From Gammaproteobacteria bacterium (GTDB lineage Bacteria; Pseudomonadota; Gammaproteobacteria; Pseudomonadales; IMCC2047), in assembly GCA_021773395.1 (NCBI GenBank), contig JAJFKB010000002.1, positions 639,050 to 703,049 on the forward strand: a stretch of 64,000 nucleotides of DNA. Reading direction: 5' to 3'. Numbering within the stretch: the first letter of the stretch is position 1; every line of letters begins with the position of its first letter. Under the pieces are notes generated by a model, which ran no database searches, was not told the origin of the DNA, and saw nothing but the letters and a program-made list of their open reading frames with translations. Below, in pieces: positions 55,327 to 63,871 of the stretch. The translations under genes were made by a program, and so were the position numbers.

Positions 55327-55977
55327 ATGATGCCAGCAAAACGTTCGCTAACGAATATCGATCGGCTAATAGGGCAGCTTGACCGCAGCTTGAGCTCCCT
55401 CACCGGCAATACCAGACCAGCAAAACGCCCCTCCCCTGCTGACTCAATACCCAGTACAGATATGGACTTGCCTGCCGCAAAACACGTTGCAGGGCTAATG
55501 CGTGTCAACCATACCGGAGAGGTCTGCGCACAGGCGCTCTATCAAGGGCAAGCGGCCACAGCAAAACTGCCGGTCATAAAAAACCAAATGCGTGAGGCCG
55601 CACTTGAGGAAGAAGACCATCTGGCATGGTGCCAGCAACGATTGACTGAACTTAACAGCCACACAAGTCGCTTAAACCCTCTGTTTTATGCTGGATCCTT
55701 TGGCATTGGCGCCCTGGCAGGCTTGGTCGGCGATAAGTGGAGCCTTGGCTTTGTCGCGGAGACAGAAAAGCAAGTCTGTTCACACCTGCAGAATCATCTG
55801 GATCAGCTGCCGGAAAATGACACCAAAACAAGAGCCATTCTGCAGAAAATGAGCGATGACGAAGCACAGCACGCGACTCAAGCAATAGAAGCTGGAGCGG
55901 CAGATCTTCCTCGACCGATAAAAACCGGAATGAAACTGATATCAAAAATCATGACAACAACAAGCTATCGGATATAA
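55327..55977 (+). CDS. coq7: 3-demethoxyubiquinol 3-hydroxylase Coq7
   Basis: Di-iron hydroxylase in ubiquinone synthesis. 216 residues from the ATG at 55327 (TTGGAA six bases upstream); 55330 is equally possible and the open frame starts at 55309. The iron ligands are in [26 protein letters not shown] and [15 protein letters not shown]. Coq7 is found in obligate aerobes; its presence suggests aerobic respiration with ubiquinone. Confidence 0.94.
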   Translation: MMPAKRSLTNIDRLIGQLDRSLSSLTGNTRPAKRPSPADSIPSTDMDLPAAKHVAGLMRVNHTGEVCAQALYQGQAATAKLPVIKNQMREAALEEEDHLAWCQQRLTELNSHTSRLNPLFYAGSFGIGALAGLVGDKWSLGFVAETEKQVCSHLQNHLDQLPENDTKTRAILQKMSDDEAQHATQAIEAGAADLPRPIKTGMKLISKIMTTTSYRI

Positions 55978-55996
55978 AAAAACAGTCTTTTCCCAT

Positions 55997-56635
55997 TCAG
56001 GGAGCCAATCGTTCAATCACCCAACTACTGTCCTTTTGCAGCTGATACCGAAATCGATCATGCAAGCGATTTGGTCCTCCCTGCCAAAACTCAATTTCAT
56101 GTGGCTTAATCCGGTACCCGCCCCAAAAAGAGGGCAGGGGTACTTCACCTTTTGAGAATTTTTGCTTAATTTCAGCAAATTTTTGTTCTAACAACTGCCT
56201 GGACGACAGGGGCTGGCTCTGATTTGACGCCCAGGCTGCTATCTGGCTATCCTTGGGTCTGGACAGAAAATATTTTAGGACTTCAGTGGTCGACAACTTG
56301 TTTGCAATACCGCAAATTTTGACCTGACGCTCCAACGGCAACCAGGCAAAATGAAGCGCCACCTTGCTACAATTCTGTATCTCTTTCGCCTTGCGGCTGC
56401 CCAGGTTGGTATAAAACACAAAGCCGTTATCGTCACATTGCTTTACCAGCACTGTGCGCTGCGAAGGCTGTCCGTCCTTACCCACCGTAGCAACGGTCAT
56501 TGCTGTAGGGTCGACCATCTCCGCCTCTACTGCCTGGTGAAGCCACTTCTGAAATTGGGTAATCGGGTTTTTATCCAGGTTTTCCGCCTGCAAACCATCA
56601 CGCAGATATTCTCTGCGAATTTGATCAATATTCAT
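55997..56635 (-). CDS. pdxH: Pyridoxamine 5'-phosphate oxidase
   Basis: FMN-dependent oxidation of pyridoxine/pyridoxamine phosphate to PLP. 212 residues. [21 protein letters not shown] and [10 protein letters not shown] bind FMN and substrate; the C-terminus [12 protein letters not shown] is the family signature. It lies 3 bases downstream of the OsmC gene. PLP also serves the aminotransferase at the start of the window. Confidence 0.96.
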   Translation of the reverse strand: MNIDQIRREYLRDGLQAENLDKNPITQFQKWLHQAVEAEMVDPTAMTVATVGKDGQPSQRTVLVKQCDDNGFVFYTNLGSRKAKEIQNCSKVALHFAWLPLERQVKICGIANKLSTTEVLKYFLSRPKDSQIAAWASNQSQPLSSRQLLEQKFAEIKQKFSKGEVPLPSFWGGYRIKPHEIEFWQGGPNRLHDRFRYQLQKDSSWVIERLAP

Positions 56636-56638
56636 CGA

Positions 56639-57073
56639 CTAAACACCCTTAGCCTTAAGTTCTACGATTTCAAAACTATGGGATATGTCAACACCGGCCT
56701 GTTCCAGCATGATGGAAGCCGAACAAAACTTTTCCGCCGAAAGTGCCACCGCTCGCTCCACCGCTGAGTGCTTTAAATTATATCCGGTCACCAGGAAATG
56801 AATGCTGATTTTAGTAAACACAGCAGGTACCGAATCGGCCCGCTCTGCGGATAAATTACCGACGCAATCTGTTACATCCTGTCTGGACTTTTTAAGTATA
56901 TTCATCACATCAAAGGAGGTGCAACCCCCAAGCCCGGCTAACATTAACTCCATTGGCCGCATTCCGGTGTTTCTTCCCCCATGCGATTCCGGTCCCTCAA
57001 GGGTGATCGAGTGCCCACTGCCAGATTCAGCTAAAAACCTAACACCATCTACCCATTTAATCGTCGCTTTCAT
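56639..57073 (-). CDS. OsmC family protein
   Basis: A 144-residue OsmC/Ohr-type protein. Both cysteines of the redox pair are present, in GLGGCTSFDVMNILKK and KFCSASIML. It resembles YhfA-like members more than Ohr or OsmC itself. Such proteins reduce organic hydroperoxides or bind lipids. It precedes pdxH with a 3-base gap and is divergent from the fructosamine-kinase gene, with four 9-base repeats in between. Confidence 0.92.
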   Translation of the reverse strand: MKATIKWVDGVRFLAESGSGHSITLEGPESHGGRNTGMRPMELMLAGLGGCTSFDVMNILKKSRQDVTDCVGNLSAERADSVPAVFTKISIHFLVTGYNLKHSAVERAVALSAEKFCSASIMLEQAGVDISHSFEIVELKAKGV

Positions 57074-57080
57074 AAACTAT

Positions 57081-57116
57081 CCGTTAATCCTGTTAATCCT
57101 GTTAATCCTGTTAATC
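57081..57116. repeat. Four tandem 9-base repeats in a divergent promoter region
   Basis: Copies of CTGTTAATC at 57090-57098, 57099-57107 and 57108-57116, preceded by one CCGTTAATC (57081-57089). They lie between the OsmC and fructosamine-kinase genes. A TATTAT -10-like box for the latter starts at 57125, so the repeats form its -35 region. Copy number could vary by slippage. Confidence 0.85.
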
Positions 57117-57153
57117 AGGGGCGCTATTATATGTCTCATCCGGAGATTGAGAA

Positions 57154-58008
57154 ATGAATCTTTTTACAGATATAGAATTTTGGCTAACCCAGCAAGGTAG
57201 GAAAAAGCCCTTTTCCCGACTATCCATCAGTGGAGGTAGTATTTGTGAAAGCTGGTTAATACAGAGTGCCGACAATCATTCCTATTTTGTAAAAACCCTG
57301 GCAAATGCGCCTACCGGACTATTTCAGGCAGAAAAAGCGGGGCTGCTGGCTATCAAGGCCAGCAACAGCCTTACCACACCCGATGTTTACTTCCACACCC
57401 ATAAATTCTTAATATTAGAATATTTACCAAACACTAAACCATCCGCTAACTACTGGGAATTATTTGCAGAGCAGCTCGCAAAAATGCATAGCCAATCTGC
57501 ACCGGCGTTCGGCTTTGTCAGCGATAATTTTTGTGGAACAACCCCTCAGCCCAACTCCGTTGAATCCGACGCTTATGTTTTTTTCTCACAGAAGCGCCTT
57601 ATGTACCAGGCTGATATCGCTCATACCGCCGGGTATCTAAGTGCCAACCAGGTACAAAGCGTAGAAAAGCTTTGCGAACGGTTACCGCACCTCATACCAA
57701 ACCAACCCCCCTGCCTGCTGCACGGGGATTTATGGTCTGGAAACCTTCAGGTAGGCCGTTACGGTAAACCCGTGGTGATAGACCCGGCTTGCTACTGGGG
57801 TTGGGCAGAGGCAGACGTAGCCATGACTCTCCTTTTTGGCGGTTTTCCCCAAAAATTCTATAATGCCTATACCGACCATCATCCATTAACTCCGGGCTGG
57901 GAAGACCGTATTGACCTCTATAACCTGTACCATCTTCTCAACCACCTCAACCTATTCGGACATAGCTACTACCCACAAGTCATCAACACCATCAAACGTT
58001 ACCAATAA
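57154..58008 (+). CDS. Fructosamine/ketosamine-3-kinase family protein
   Basis: A 284-residue APH-like kinase of the fructosamine kinase family, which phosphorylates glycated proteins or ribulosamines for deglycation. The start has ISGGSICESWLIQS; HGDLWSGN is the catalytic loop, and VVIDPACYWGWAEADVAM holds the DPA metal site. YEYLPN-type hinge is seen as LEYLPNTKPS. It is a single-gene unit upstream of the small RNA candidate. The substrate is not shown by the sequence. Confidence 0.9.
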   Translation: MNLFTDIEFWLTQQGRKKPFSRLSISGGSICESWLIQSADNHSYFVKTLANAPTGLFQAEKAGLLAIKASNSLTTPDVYFHTHKFLILEYLPNTKPSANYWELFAEQLAKMHSQSAPAFGFVSDNFCGTTPQPNSVESDAYVFFSQKRLMYQADIAHTAGYLSANQVQSVEKLCERLPHLIPNQPPCLLHGDLWSGNLQVGRYGKPVVIDPACYWGWAEADVAMTLLFGGFPQKFYNAYTDHHPLTPGWEDRIDLYNLYHLLNHLNLFGHSYYPQVINTIKRYQ

Positions 58009-58096
58009 TCACAACCCAATTAACCGTGAAAATTATGTCAACAAACAAAAAATCTGCTTAAACGTCTATTTTTACTAAATTAATTCATATACAAAC

Positions 58097-58125
58097 TTGA
58101 CAACACTTGGATACACAACTATTCT
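58097..58125 (+). promoter_or_regulatory. Sigma-70 promoter of the small RNA candidate
   Basis: TTGACA (58097-58102, full match) and TATTCT (58120-58125, 4 of 6) with the optimal 17-base spacing. Transcription would begin near 58132. No coding start with a ribosome-binding site follows. Confidence 0.65.
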
Positions 58126-58131
58126 TCATCT

Positions 58132-58242
58132 TAATTGATTTGTTACCTTTATTCACACTAAGGAAACACAAGTAACGATTTTCCTCCCACACATACCCCT
58201 ATGTGTGTTCTTACGGATGGCCCTCCAGCCATCCGTTTTTTT
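58132..58242 (+). ncRNA. Candidate trans-acting small RNA, about 110 nt
   Basis: A unit of about 110 bases between a consensus-spaced promoter and a strong rho-independent terminator. It folds by eye into a 5' stem (GTTAC 58142-58146 with GTAAC 58172-58176, or alternatively AGGAAA 58161-58166 with TTTCCT 58180-58185), a second hairpin (CACACATA 58188-58195 with TATGTGTG 58200-58207, loop CCCC) and the terminator hairpin. Single-stranded or loop segments are C-rich (TCCTCCCA, CCCC, CCTCCA), resembling anti-Shine-Dalgarno motifs of sRNAs. I do not recognise the family. Confidence 0.6.
58213..58242 (+). terminator. Rho-independent terminator
   Basis: A perfect 9-base stem (ACGGATGGC 58213-58221 with GCCATCCGT 58228-58236), 6-base loop CCTCCA, then a run of seven T counting the last stem base (58236-58242). 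It ends the candidate small RNA and may also stop read-through from the kinase gene. Confidence 0.92.
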
Positions 58243-58411
58243 ATGCCTGCAATTCACCCGTCACTTGGCAGCAGCACAGTCAATTTGGAAAAGCCTACTG
58301 TTAGTTTTTCTGATAAGATCTATCTAGGTGGTAGACGGCGCCCTTTGTCAGCCCCATGAGAATGACTCGCTATCAGATGTGCCTGCGGTTAAGTTTGGTT
58401 AAGTTTGACTC

Positions 58412-59356
58412 ATGATTTTTATTCCGGTGCCGATAACTGATAAGCGAAGCAAATCAAATTTTGAGCCCAACATGAGCCCTCTGCAAAAATCATCACCCAC
58501 TGAATCTGACAACCAGCCTATTCAACAGCTAGACGATATTCTTTCCTATTTTCCTATCGGAGATCGTATTCATTACTATCCCGAATACCAGACCAATCTG
58601 ACAATGCAATCACTGGTGCTAGGATACCAAATTAATGGCCACACAGTTTATTCCCAGAACGATCTCAAAATTCAAATCGGCTCATCAGGCAAATCCGTGA
58701 TCAAGCTTCACCAAGGAAACAAAGATATAGAACTAAAGGAGATTGGAACTCTTTGCATTCTTGTACCGGGAAAGGCAGGCGAGGAATACAAGCTCAACTT
58801 TCTGAGCAAAGCCTCACTCGGAAGCCGGGGTCAATTTCGCAATGGCAACGCGATCACACTGGTTGCCCGTGACCAAGAGAGGGGCGTCATCGAACTGGAA
58901 AGCAGCGTTCGCGAATCCTTTATACCAAAGGACGGGTATTATCGAAGTCACCGCCTGGTATTATTGGATGTCATCGCAAACAGCCTAAAAGTCAGCGAAC
59001 AAAGAACACACCACAGGCTACAAACTAATATAAGCGCAAAAATGCTGCATGCACCAAGTCAAACCAACTATAGCTGCATTTTGAGCAACTACTCTGAGGT
59101 CAGCGCACAACTAAAACTGAACCAACCGGACCCTGAAGCCAAAGCTTTTAGAAACGGGGACCGCATCACTCTCACATTAAAGGTAGACCAGTTACATCGT
59201 ACCTTTGTGATCAACGGTCTAATTATGCGTGTCAACCCTCAATCGCTCATTATCACTTTGCAGGAACTGATGATTGGTGGAGAGTTTAAGCCGTTTGAAC
59301 TAATAGACGCTCTGGATATAAAAGCCTGCTTATTACAACACCCGGATTCGCATTAG
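58412..59356 (+). CDS. PilZ-domain protein, YcgR-like
   Basis: A 314-residue soluble protein. The N-terminal two-thirds resemble a YcgR-type domain (IGDRIHYYPEYQTNL, IGTLCILVPGKAGEEYKLNF), the C-terminal third a PilZ domain: RTHHRLQTNIS gives RxxxR, while NYSEVSAQLKL gives NxSxxS instead of NxSxxG, so c-di-GMP binding may be altered. The ATG at 58412 has no good ribosome site; the ATG at 58472 (codon 21) is an alternative. It may control motility or surface behaviour. Confidence 0.78.
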   Translation: MIFIPVPITDKRSKSNFEPNMSPLQKSSPTESDNQPIQQLDDILSYFPIGDRIHYYPEYQTNLTMQSLVLGYQINGHTVYSQNDLKIQIGSSGKSVIKLHQGNKDIELKEIGTLCILVPGKAGEEYKLNFLSKASLGSRGQFRNGNAITLVARDQERGVIELESSVRESFIPKDGYYRSHRLVLLDVIANSLKVSEQRTHHRLQTNISAKMLHAPSQTNYSCILSNYSEVSAQLKLNQPDPEAKAFRNGDRITLTLKVDQLHRTFVINGLIMRVNPQSLIITLQELMIGGEFKPFELIDALDIKACLLQHPDSH

Positions 59357-59411
59357 ATTGGCGCACCGACAGCACCGAATGTTTGCCAGCCGAGCTGAAA
59401 CCAAAAATTCT

Positions 59412-59448
59412 GTGACAGGACGCTAGGTTGTTGCGTACAATACCGCAA
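59412..59448 (+). promoter_or_regulatory. fabA promoter with FabR-like operator
   Basis: GTGACA (59412-59417, 5 of 6) and TACAAT (59436-59441, 5 of 6) are spaced by 18 bases. The -10 lies inside TTGCGTACAATACCGCAA (59431-59448), whose left half matches GCGTACA of the FabR operator; the right half is degenerate. A related AGCGTA-containing sequence lies at 60024-60040 upstream of fabB. FabR/DesT-type repressors control unsaturated fatty acid genes in relatives. Confidence 0.4.
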
Positions 59449-59476
59449 TTAATAAAGACCCATTTGGAAATACTGG

Positions 59477-59995
59477 ATGACACAAAGACAACAATCCTTC
59501 ACTAAAGAAGAACTCCTAAGTTGTGGCCGTGGAGAAATGTTCGGCCCGGGTAACGCCCAACTTCCTATCCCGAACATGCTCATGATAGACCGAATCACCA
59601 GCATTTCCACAGATAGTGGCATATACAACAAAGGAAGCATTGTTGCAGAGTTGGACATCACACCAGATCTTTGGTTTTTTGATTGCCACTTTCCAGGGGA
59701 CCCAGTAATGCCTGGATGTCTTGGCCTGGATGCCATGTGGCAGCTGGTCGGGTTTTACCTCGGATGGATGGGGTATCCGGGAAAAGGACGAGCACTGGGT
59801 TGTGGTGAAGTAAAGTTTACCGGGCAAATCTTACCGACCGCCTCAAAAGTCACTTATAAAATCGATTTAAAGCGCGTCATCACCCGCAAACTCATTTTGG
59901 GGATTGGTGACGGAAGTCTTGCCGTTGATGGCAAAGAGATCTACACCGCTAAAGATTTAAGAGTTGGCCTGTTTAAATCTACGGATAGTTTCTAA
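59477..59995 (+). CDS. fabA: 3-hydroxydecanoyl-ACP dehydratase/isomerase
   Basis: Dehydrates and isomerises the C10 intermediate, the branch point to unsaturated fatty acids. 172 residues. [20 protein letters not shown] contains the catalytic His, and [19 protein letters not shown] the catalytic Asp region, all typical of FabA rather than FabZ. It is followed by fabB, the pair that defines the anaerobic route to unsaturated fatty acids. Confidence 0.97.
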   Translation: MTQRQQSFTKEELLSCGRGEMFGPGNAQLPIPNMLMIDRITSISTDSGIYNKGSIVAELDITPDLWFFDCHFPGDPVMPGCLGLDAMWQLVGFYLGWMGYPGKGRALGCGEVKFTGQILPTASKVTYKIDLKRVITRKLILGIGDGSLAVDGKEIYTAKDLRVGLFKSTDSF

Positions 59996-60152
59996 CAGAC
60001 AATTCGTGTCACGATATATGGGTAGCGTAAAAGGAATGCTTGCAGAATTTTCCGATAATACATAATCCATATGTAATATAATGAACAATCTAAGACCGAT
60101 TCAAACACAGTCAACGCAAGCAGTCTATTGAACGGTCTGAGAAGGAATATTT

Positions 60153-61370
60153 ATGAAACGTGTCGTAGTAACAGGTATGGGTATAGTTTCCTGCCTAGGC
60201 AACGATAAAGCATCCGTATTAAACTCTCTGCGCGAGGGGAAATCAGGTATCCGCCTGAAACAAGAATACGTAGACCTTGGGCTGCGCAGCCATATTGCCG
60301 GCAGTATCAACATTGATATTGAGGGTGCTATTGACAGGCGTGACCGACGATTTATGAGCGATGCTGCAGCCTACGCCTATATTGCAATGCAGCAGGCGAT
60401 CGATGATGCCGAGCTACCTGCTCAACTGGTATCAAACGAACGCTGCGGTCTGATAGCAGGCTCAGGCGGTCCATCGCTCTCAAATGTTGTTGAAGTAGCC
60501 GATGTGCTTAGAGCAAAGGGCGTCAAACGCCTTGGCCCCTACCGGGTACCTAAAAGCATGAGCAGTACCGTGTCTGCGTGCCTTGCAACTCCTTTCAAAA
60601 TCAAAGGGGTCAACTACTCTATCACCTCGGCCTGCTCTACCAGCGCACACTGCATTGGCAATGCGATGGAGCTCATTCAAATGGGCAAACAGGACATTGT
60701 TTTTGCCGGGGGCGGGGAAGAAGAACACTGGACCTTTACCGCACAGTTCGATGCTATGGGCGCACTCTCAACCAAGTATAACGACACCCCGGAGAAGGCT
60801 TCCAGAGCCTATGATATAGACCGTGACGGTTTTGTCATCGCCGGTGGTGGTGCGATGCTAGTCGTTGAGGAACGCGAACATGCAATCAAGCGTGGCGCCA
60901 AAATTTACGCAGAAATTACTGGCTACGGTGCGACATCAGACGGTTTTGATATGGTTTCTCCTTCCGGTGAAGGTGCAGTTCGCTGTATGCGTCAGGCAAT
61001 GTCAACAAGCACGCAACCCGTTGAATACATCAATGCACATGGAACCAGCACTCCGGTTGGTGATATCAAAGAACTGAACGCGGTGAAAGAGGTTTTTGCA
61101 GATAATATACCTCTCATTTCCTCCACCAAGTCACTATCCGGACACTCACTTGGAGCCGCAGGTGCACATGAAGCAATTTATAGCCTGCTCATGATGGAGC
61201 ACAATTTTATTGCCGCATCTGCCAACGTGGAGAACATTGACCCTGAAGCCGAAGGCGTCCCTATTGTTACCCAAATGCTGGATCAGACCAGAATAAATAC
61301 GATGATGTCAAATAGCTTTGGATTTGGCGGCACAAATGCTTCACTGCTGTTTGAACGCCATGATAACTAG
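60153..61370 (+). CDS. fabB: 3-oxoacyl-ACP synthase I
   Basis: Elongates saturated and cis-unsaturated acyl-ACP. 405 residues. The catalytic cysteine is in [16 protein letters not shown], the two histidines in [11 protein letters not shown] and [28 protein letters not shown] closes the family. It lies 157 bases after fabA with its own TATAAT-like box (60077-60082), so it may be transcribed both with fabA and alone. Confidence 0.97.
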   Translation: MKRVVVTGMGIVSCLGNDKASVLNSLREGKSGIRLKQEYVDLGLRSHIAGSINIDIEGAIDRRDRRFMSDAAAYAYIAMQQAIDDAELPAQLVSNERCGLIAGSGGPSLSNVVEVADVLRAKGVKRLGPYRVPKSMSSTVSACLATPFKIKGVNYSITSACSTSAHCIGNAMELIQMGKQDIVFAGGGEEEHWTFTAQFDAMGALSTKYNDTPEKASRAYDIDRDGFVIAGGGAMLVVEEREHAIKRGAKIYAEITGYGATSDGFDMVSPSGEGAVRCMRQAMSTSTQPVEYINAHGTSTPVGDIKELNAVKEVFADNIPLISSTKSLSGHSLGAAGAHEAIYSLLMMEHNFIAASANVENIDPEAEGVPIVTQMLDQTRINTMMSNSFGFGGTNASLLFERHDN

Positions 61371-61416
61371 CCTGGATAAGCATCTCAAATAAGCGGCAGA
61401 CACCCTGACATTAAAA

Positions 61417-62145
61417 TCAAGGTGTTGAGAGCATATCCCTGTGTCGCTCTATCCACTGGCTCGATTCCTGGTGTAACTCTTCAACATCACGCCCCTCTGG
61501 CAGGATGGGCTTACCAATCACCAGTTTAAGCTCTCCTGAGTGTTTCACGAAGCCCTTGGCCGGCCAAATTTCACCAGCATTGTGCGCCACTGGAATGATT
61601 GGCGCACCTGTTTCTACCGCCAACAAAGCACCCGTCTTGGAAAATTTTACACGCCTTCCAGGCGGAACCCGGGTGCCCTCAGGGAAAATCAGCACCCAAA
61701 AATTCTGAGCCAGCTTTTCAGATCCCTGCTGAACAATTTGTTTTAACGCCCCTGATTTCACCTTTCGATCAATAGCGATTGGTTTTATCAGCGCTAGCGC
61801 CCAACCGAAAAAGGGTAATTGCAGCAACTCCTTTTTTAACACTGTACAAAGCGGTGAGACGATAGTTTGCAAATAAAAAGTTTCCCACTCACTTTGATGA
61901 TTGCTAACAATAATGCCAGCCTTAATTCCCTCCAGATTTTCCAGTCCTTCGATACGATATCTTACACCGCAAGCCAAACTAAACCAGCGAACCACAAAAT
62001 GATTCAATAGGATCGCGAACTTAAAGCGTCGACGCAGAGGAAGTAATGGAAGTACCAAAAGGCAAGTAGCGGAATGGATTAACGTAGCAAGACCAAATAC
62101 CAGCAAAAAACTCGCAGACCTCAGATAAAGTATTATTTTTTTCAT
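61417..62145 (-). CDS. plsC: 1-acyl-sn-glycerol-3-phosphate acyltransferase
   Basis: Makes phosphatidic acid from lysophosphatidic acid at the inner membrane. 242 residues with a hydrophobic N-terminus. The acyltransferase motif is NHQSEWETFYL, HX4E instead of the common HX4D, as in a known subgroup of proteobacterial enzymes. FPEGTRVPPGRR is the glycerol-phosphate motif and PIIPVAHNAGEIWP the fourth block. It is convergent with fabB and may use the acyl chains made by it. Confidence 0.9.
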   Translation of the reverse strand: MKKIILYLRSASFLLVFGLATLIHSATCLLVLPLLPLRRRFKFAILLNHFVVRWFSLACGVRYRIEGLENLEGIKAGIIVSNHQSEWETFYLQTIVSPLCTVLKKELLQLPFFGWALALIKPIAIDRKVKSGALKQIVQQGSEKLAQNFWVLIFPEGTRVPPGRRVKFSKTGALLAVETGAPIIPVAHNAGEIWPAKGFVKHSGELKLVIGKPILPEGRDVEELHQESSQWIERHRDMLSTP

Positions 62146-62327
62146 TTTCCCTTTTTATATGCTCTATTACCCACACACCAACCAAGCTCTCACCGCGCCA
62201 TTAATAATCCTAACATTCAAACCTTGCCCGCACTCATATCTGGCAATACTAACCAGCGCTCTTCACCCTCAAGCCTTAGCTTAACCAACAACTTGAGTCA
62301 TACCGATGAAAGCTTCCGACCCGCTAA

Positions 62328-63224
62328 CTAAAGCCGACTGATCACGCCCTTTGGTGCGCATTCCTTGACCACTCTGGCCATTTCAGGCTTCCATGACCGT
62401 TGTTTGATGCCAAATACCTCGAGAATTTTCTGGCAATTCAGTTGGGAGTTCAAAGGCCGGGCCGCTATATACCCATACTCCTTCGTTTTCTGTGTTTCTA
62501 TCTGTTTAACGGTGACCTCTCTGTAAAGGCGAGCCTGCTCAACAACCTGACAGGCTAATTCGTACCAGTTGCTCACTTCACGTCCTGAGTAATGATAACA
62601 ACCCCACGCATCGGCACCACATTCCAGTTGCCGGATCATTGCAATTATTACTCGTGCGATATCGTTCGCCGGTGTCGGCGCGCCTATTTGATCATCAACC
62701 ACCTTGAGCATCTCCTTCTCTCCAGCAAGTCGAGTCATGGTCTTCACGAAGTTACTTCCCCATTCACTAAAGACCCAGCTCACACGCAAAATCACATACT
62801 TTTCAAGAACAGAAGTGAGCAATCGCTCACCCTCTAGCTTGCTTTCTCCATAAACACTGATCGGATGTGGCTCGTCATCTTCAGCATAGGCAGCCCGTTT
62901 CTGGCCATCAAAAATATAGTCCGTGGATAGATGCATTAGAGGTATACTCAGCCGCTTACAAGCGATTGCCAGGTTGTGCACGCCCACGGCATTTACCGCA
63001 AAACAACTATCTCTTTCCTGCTCAGCCTGGTCCACGGCAGTATAGGCCGCAGCATTAATAACGAAAGACGGCTTAGCCTTACGAATAGTTCGCAATACCT
63101 TGCTTTCTTTTCTAATATCCAGCTCTTCGGATGAAAATGCCTGATAGTCGATGTCCTGTTCCAATGCAAAACTGCATAAGGCCCTCCCCACCTGTCCTTG
63201 CGATCCCGTAATGAGCAATTTCAC
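62328..63224 (-). CDS. rmlD: dTDP-4-dehydrorhamnose reductase family protein
   Basis: A 298-residue short-chain dehydrogenase of the RmlD/RfbD family, last enzyme of dTDP-L-rhamnose synthesis. The Rossmann motif is TGSQGQVGRAL at residues 6-16; NAAAYTAVDQAEQER and the catalytic YGESK (SVYGESKLEGE) are present. No rmlA, rmlB or rmlC gene lies nearby, so the assignment to rhamnose synthesis is by sequence only. It lies 15 bases after ssb on the same strand. Confidence 0.88.
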   Translation of the reverse strand: MKLLITGSQGQVGRALCSFALEQDIDYQAFSSEELDIRKESKVLRTIRKAKPSFVINAAAYTAVDQAEQERDSCFAVNAVGVHNLAIACKRLSIPLMHLSTDYIFDGQKRAAYAEDDEPHPISVYGESKLEGERLLTSVLEKYVILRVSWVFSEWGSNFVKTMTRLAGEKEMLKVVDDQIGAPTPANDIARVIIAMIRQLECGADAWGCYHYSGREVSNWYELACQVVEQARLYREVTVKQIETQKTKEYGYIAARPLNSQLNCQKILEVFGIKQRSWKPEMARVVKECAPKGVISRL

Positions 63225-63239
63225 TGCGCTTGATTGCTC

Positions 63240-63716
63240 CTAAAAAGGGATATCATCATCAAAATCATCAAAGCCGGACGGCGCACTTTGCGAACCCTGA
63301 CTAGCATTATTCGTATCTTTTGATGGTGTACTTTTAGGAGCTTGGCCTTGATTGGAACCGGAACCAGCGAAATCTCCGCTACCACGACTGTCCAGCATTT
63401 GCATATCCGAACCGACGATCTCGGTCGTGTAGCGTTTCACCCCATCCTTTTCCCACTGCCGCGTTCGCAAGGAACCCTCGACATAGACTTTCGAGCCCTT
63501 ATGCAGGTATTCTCCGGCGATCTCAGCTAGTTTGTTAAAAAACACCACACGATGCCACTCGGTTCGCTCCTGCTGCTGGCCACTCTGCTTATCTTTCCAG
63601 CTCTCACTGGTCGCAACGGTAATATTTGTTACCGCGCCGCCAGAGGGCAAATACCGCGTTTCCGGATCACCGCCACAATTTCCTACCAGTATTACTTTAT
63701 TGATGCCACGCGCCAT
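63240..63716 (-). CDS. ssb: Single-stranded DNA-binding protein
   Basis: Binds single-stranded DNA in replication and repair. 158 residues: an OB fold ([57 protein letters not shown]), then a Gly/Gln/Ser-rich linker and the conserved acidic tip DFDDDIPF that binds partner proteins. It is the first gene of the ssb-rmlD unit; AGGGAGA precedes the ATG by about three bases. Confidence 0.97.
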   Translation of the reverse strand: MARGINKVILVGNCGGDPETRYLPSGGAVTNITVATSESWKDKQSGQQQERTEWHRVVFFNKLAEIAGEYLHKGSKVYVEGSLRTRQWEKDGVKRYTTEIVGSDMQMLDSRGSGDFAGSGSNQGQAPKSTPSKDTNNASQGSQSAPSGFDDFDDDIPF

Positions 63717-63871
63717 GATTCTCTCCCTTAAAATAGTGATTTATTCCGCTATACCATTCGCCCAACCATTGGCCCTGCGGATCCACATTAGCTGCAAGAT
63801 GGTAGCAGATAATGAGCCCCTCACAAAACTCTTCGCTCGTTAATCTCAACATTTCGGCGACTACTGACTAA

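Larger units (their letters stand above)
58009..58411. other. Intergenic region with small RNA candidate and 10-base duplication
   Basis: 403 bases without a protein gene. The first half holds the promoter, hairpins and terminator described separately at 58097-58242. The second half has no clear structure except two exact tandem copies of GGTTAAGTTT at 58387-58396 and 58397-58406, immediately before the PilZ-like gene. Confidence 0.7.
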
